DNA from: Nocardioides albertanoniae
GTDB taxonomy: Bacteria; Actinomycetota; Actinomycetes; Propionibacteriales; Nocardioidaceae
DNA length: 64,000 nucleotides
Direction of reading: 5' to 3'
Assembly (NCBI RefSeq): GCF_006716315.1
Contig: NZ_VFOV01000001.1
Span: 850,501-914,500 of the forward strand
Shown: positions 61,514 to 64,000 of the stretch, piece by piece
Layout: every line of letters starts with the position of its first letter
How positions within the stretch are numbered: the first letter of the stretch is position 1
Position numbers and translations under genes: made by a program
Notes under the pieces: model-generated
Seen by the model: only the letters and a program-made list of their open reading frames with translations
What the model was told of the DNA's origin: nothing
Database searches by the model: none

Positions 61514-62812
61514 TTAGAGCCTGCCGACTGCCTGGGTGAAGGTCTCCCACGACTTCTCCGGGTCGGCACCCTCGTCGACGCGCTGGATCGCGGTCTGGAG
61601 GAGGCCGAGGATGTCGGAGTACTTGTCACCCTTGAACGGGAGGTCGGGCTCCACCGCCTTGGCGCGGTTGGCCAGGATCTCGGCGGTCTTGGCGTTGCCG
61701 AAGTAGGGGTCTTCCTTGTTCTCGGCCGCGAGCGTCTCCTGGGCCTCGATGTTGGCCGGGAAGTTGCCGGTCGCCTCGAACGCGGTGACCTCGGAGTCGG
61801 CGTCGGTCAGGTAGTTGGCCAGCTGCTTGGCCTCCTCCTGGTGCTTGGACTGCGCCGGGACCGCGAGGAACGAGCCGCCCCAGTTGCCGCCGCCACCGGG
61901 GAACACGTCGGCGATCGCCCAGCCCTTCACGTCGGGCGCGGAGGACTTGATGTTGGCGAACATCCAGCCGGGGCACGGCATGGTGGCGAACCCGTCGTTG
62001 GTGAACGCTGCCTGCCAGTCCTCCTTCCACTGCACGGCGCGGGTGGAGAGCGTCGGGGTGTACTTCGCGACGGTGTCGTAGACGGCCTTCAGCTCTTCGT
62101 TGTCGACGTCGACCTTCTGGTCCTCGGTCTGGAACGGGTACTTCACCTGGTTGAGCATGGCCTGGGCGATCGAGCCGCTGGAGTCGTACCACTTGGTCTT
62201 CGGGACCTTCTTGGCGAACTTCTCACCGGAGGCGAAGTAGGTGTCCCAGTCGGTGAAGAGCTTGGCGGCCTCGGCGGGCTCGGAGGGTAGGCCGGCCTTC
62301 TTGAACAGGTCGGCGCGGTAGCAGATCGCCTCCGGGCCGGCGTCGGTCGGATATCCGATCTGTACGCCGTCGGTGGTCTGGCCGGCCTTGTACTTGTATT
62401 CGACCCACCGGTCGTCGAGCTCGGGGTCGGTGATGTCGGCGAACTGGTCGGAGGCGCCCTCGGCGAGGAACTGCGGCATCGCGTCGCCCTCGATCGCGAC
62501 CACGTCGGTCAGGCCGGTGCCGGCCTGGAGGCTGGTGGTGAGGGTCTGCTTCCAGGTGTCCCACTCGGAGATCTTGGTCTGCTTGACCTTGAAGGGACGC
62601 TCGGGATCGGCGTTCCACTCCTTGATGAGCTCGTCATAGCCGAACTCGCTGAAGGTGGTGATGGTGAGCGTGTCGTCCTTACCGAGAGCGGACTGCTCGT
62701 CGTCACCGCCGCCCCCGCCGCACGCGGTCAGGCCGGTGACGAGAGAGGCGACCGCACACGCGGCCAGGGCCGTCCGTGGGGTGCGGCGCCAGGACTTGGA
62801 GATCTTGGACAC
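61514..62812 (-). CDS. sugar ABC transporter substrate-binding lipoprotein, beta-glucoside importer
   Basis: 432-aa lipoprotein with a signal peptide ending in lipobox LTAC, followed by a Gly-rich spacer. The mature part has TLTITTFSEFGYDELIKEWN and FADITDPELDDRWVEYKYKA, fitting family-1 sugar-binding proteins. The GTG 62812 start (VSKISKSWRRTPRTAL) is chosen because it gives a standard signal peptide; the longer frame would run through a LacI operator. It is the first gene of the operon. Confidence 0.9.
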   Translation of the reverse strand: MSKISKSWRRTPRTALAACAVASLVTGLTACGGGGGDDEQSALGKDDTLTITTFSEFGYDELIKEWNADPERPFKVKQTKISEWDTWKQTLTTSLQAGTGLTDVVAIEGDAMPQFLAEGASDQFADITDPELDDRWVEYKYKAGQTTDGVQIGYPTDAGPEAICYRADLFKKAGLPSEPAEAAKLFTDWDTYFASGEKFAKKVPKTKWYDSSGSIAQAMLNQVKYPFQTEDQKVDVDNEELKAVYDTVAKYTPTLSTRAVQWKEDWQAAFTNDGFATMPCPGWMFANIKSSAPDVKGWAIADVFPGGGGNWGGSFLAVPAQSKHQEEAKQLANYLTDADSEVTAFEATGNFPANIEAQETLAAENKEDPYFGNAKTAEILANRAKAVEPDLPFKGDKYSDILGLLQTAIQRVDEGADPEKSWETFTQAVGRL

Positions 62813-62842
62813 GGGAGTGCTCCTGCACGTCGATGTGGGGAG

Positions 62843-62856
62843 TGAGAGCGCTTCCA
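62843..62856. promoter_or_regulatory. LacI-type operator 1 of the beta-glucoside operon
   Basis: TGAGAGCGCTTCCA, a near-palindrome of the CelR/LacI class (TGGGAGCGCTCCCA-like), 30 bp before the binding-protein start. Confidence 0.75.
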
Positions 62857-62931
62857 CTCTCGGGATTAGACAGAGTGTGATTGGAGTCACAAGGTGGTGT
62901 CAAGAGCGCTCGGGTAACGAATCTGTGAACG

Positions 62932-62945
62932 TGAGAGCGCTTCCA
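62932..62945. promoter_or_regulatory. LacI-type operator 2 of the beta-glucoside operon
   Basis: An identical TGAGAGCGCTTCCA 89 bp from operator 1. A weaker relative, AAGAGCGCTCGG, lies between them near 62902-62913. The spacing suggests looping or control over two faces of the promoter. Confidence 0.75.
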
Positions 62946-62966
62946 TGTTTGGGGTGAATAATTTGC

Positions 62967-62996
62967 CGAGTCGGCTCGTCAGAACGAGCCGACTCG
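62967..62996. repeat. GAGTCGGCTCGT palindromic repeat after the aldolase gene
   Basis: A 13-bp exact stem (62967-62979 with 62984-62996) with a CAGA loop, 7 bp after the aldolase stop. The arms are CGAGTCGGCTCGT. It belongs to the same family as the copies at 12135, 33712 and 53749. Confidence 0.8.
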
Positions 62997-63003
62997 ACGG
63001 GGG

Positions 63004-63837
63004 TCAGGTGGAGATGACGGTCAGGAGGCGCGCGGTCTCGGCGGCCATGGCGTCGCGGCCGGCGCCGAGGTATCTGCGCTGGTCGACCAGAGCCTGGTCG
63101 GTCTCGAGCTGCTCGCGCACGGCTGCGGTGAAGGCCTTGTTGAGCTGGGTGGCGACGTTGATCTTGGTCATCCCGGCGGTGATGGCGGCGCGGAGCCCGT
63201 CGTCGCTGACCCCGGAGGAGCCGTGCAGGACGAGGGGGACGCTCACCGCCCGGGCCAACGCGGCGATGAGGTCGACGTCGAGGGTGGCGTCGCGGGTGGT
63301 CATCTTGTGGCTCGAGCCGACTGCCACGGCGAGGGCGTCGACGCCGGTGCTGCCGACGAACTCGGCCGCCTCGGTGGGATCGGTGCGGGCTCCCGGAGCG
63401 TGTACGCCGTCCTTGCCGCCGACCTCGCCGAGCTCGGCCTCGACGTGGGCGCCGCGGTCGTGGCAGCGCTGCACGACGGCTGCGGTGCGGGCGAGGTTCT
63501 CCGCATAGGGGAGCTGGGAGGCGTCGTACATCACCGAGGAGAAACCGAGGTCGACCGCGACCCCGACCAGGCGCTCGGAGGTCGCGTGATCGAGATGGAG
63601 CGACATCGGCATCGTCGAGCCGGACGCGACCGCGATCGCGGCCTGGGCCAGCGGGGCCAGGCCACCGTGATAGCGGACCGCGTTCTCGCTGATCTGCACG
63701 ATGAGAGGTCGGTTGGCGGCCTCGGCGCCGGTGGCGAGCGCCTCGACGGTCTCCAGGTTGATCGTGTTGAAGGCGGCGACGCCGCGGCCTTCCTCGTGGG
63801 CGGCGGTGATGAGCGCGGCCGTGGTCGTGAGGGTCAC
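63004..63837 (-). CDS. class II fructose/tagatose-bisphosphate aldolase family protein
   Basis: 277-aa zinc-dependent aldolase. AFNTINLETVEALATGAEAA begins the barrel, with zinc ligands in SLHLDHATS and VEAELGEVGGKDGV, and a Gly-rich phosphate loop in VLHGSSGVSDDGLRAAITAG followed by TKINVATQLNKAF. It belongs to the GatY/KbaY/FbaA group. It starts at GTG 63837 directly after the stop of the kinase-like gene, so the two form a kinase-aldolase pair for a phosphorylated ketose. Confidence 0.88.
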   Translation of the reverse strand: MTLTTTAALITAAHEEGRGVAAFNTINLETVEALATGAEAANRPLIVQISENAVRYHGGLAPLAQAAIAVASGSTMPMSLHLDHATSERLVGVAVDLGFSSVMYDASQLPYAENLARTAAVVQRCHDRGAHVEAELGEVGGKDGVHAPGARTDPTEAAEFVGSTGVDALAVAVGSSHKMTTRDATLDVDLIAALARAVSVPLVLHGSSGVSDDGLRAAITAGMTKINVATQLNKAFTAAVREQLETDQALVDQRRYLGAGRDAMAAETARLLTVIST

Positions 63838-64000
63838 TCAGGTCTCCTTGGTGACGGTGACGAGGGGGCGGAGTCGGTCGAGGGTGGCGAGGTCGAGCTC
63901 GCCGGCGTGCGCGACCGGGACTGCTGCGGCCGACCAGGCCACCGCCTCCCGCAGGGACTGGTGCCAGTCGACGCCGCGCGAAGCGGACGCCTGGCCGAGA
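63838..64000 (-). CDS. C-terminal end of a probable PfkB-type sugar kinase, 5' end outside window
   Basis: An open frame of 53 residues ends at TGA 63838-63840. The visible part reads SLREAVAWSAAAVPVAHAGE, like the end of 1-phosphofructokinase/tagatose-6-phosphate kinase proteins (ALRTAVAWGAAAV pattern). The active site lies outside the window, so the family is inferred from this short end and the neighbouring aldolase. Confidence 0.5.
   Translation of the reverse strand, partial: LGQASASRGVDWHQSLREAVAWSAAAVPVAHAGELDLATLDRLRPLVTVTKET

Noticed and set aside
60560-62290. 576-codon plus-strand frame
   Set aside because: Antisense of the sugar permease and binding-protein genes, which are well supported on the minus strand.

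Overview
High-GC (about 70%) actinobacterial chromosome, most like Nocardioides or another Nocardioidaceae/Propionibacteriales member. Evidence: mycothiol synthase (MshD), GlnR, the actinobacterial CysN/CysD arrangement, an HbhA-like surface protein, ABC sugar importers without their own ATPase, and many leaderless genes (a TANNNT -10 box 6-7 nt before an ATG/GTG start). No rRNA, tRNA, CRISPR array, transposase or integrase was seen.

Layout. (1) 1-3.7 kb: end of an HSL-type esterase, an 876-aa alanine-rich coiled-coil protein, a DsrE-like protein. (2) 3.7-11.2 kb: conserved core close to M. tuberculosis Rv0813c-Rv0819: nitrobindin-like protein, Fur regulator, YgfZ, ADP-ribosylglycohydrolase (frameshifted here), MshD, GlnR, MoaD-like protein, ThiX-like thioredoxin, then a sulfurtransferase operon (DUF4395-rhodanese-DUF1416) preceded by a leaderless 26-codon cysteine-containing leader ORF and a hairpin. 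(3) 11.3-17.5 kb: BKACE enzyme, TetR/FAD-monooxygenase pair with two matched operators, and cysD-cysN-cysC for sulfate activation. (4) 17.7-27.4 kb: a catabolic island with an IclR regulator at each end: MFS permease, Rieske oxygenase, SsuA/TauA-type ABC importer, zinc alcohol dehydrogenase, an unrecognised 167-aa protein, and a phthalate-dioxygenase-type reductase. Import, oxygenation, electron supply and alcohol oxidation are in one unit; the substrate is unknown. (5) 27.4-38.3 kb: degraded hipBA, then nucleotide-sugar and envelope genes (UDP-glucose dehydrogenase, PMI-type cupin, RmlA, RmlB, fused RmlC-RmlD, GalE), a TSUP transporter, asparaginase, and an XRE regulator with an HbhA-like lysine-rich protein. 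A 21-bp repeat array that reverses polarity lies between the HbhA-like gene and galE. (6) 38.3-49 kb: RibD-like reductase, MFS/ArsR pair, sugar ABC importer, crotonase, DinB-like protein, MmyB-type regulator with aldo/keto reductase, BtuF-like protein. (7) 49-53.7 kb: fused B12 mutase IcmF with a MarR regulator, plus two small envelope proteins. (8) 53.8-57.1 kb: ectABCD (ectoine and hydroxyectoine). (9) 57.2-64 kb: beta-glucoside utilisation (LacI regulator, GH1 beta-glucosidase, ABC importer with LacI-type operators), class II aldolase and the end of a probable PfkB kinase.

Features beyond gene content: a family of near-identical GAGTCGGCTCGT palindromes at gene 3' ends that look like terminators; at least 16 leaderless starts, several overlapping candidate operators; the sulfurtransferase leader ORF; the 21-bp inverted array; and an oxygenase-cluster protein with a faint FtsZ-like pattern that lacks the GTP-binding signature.
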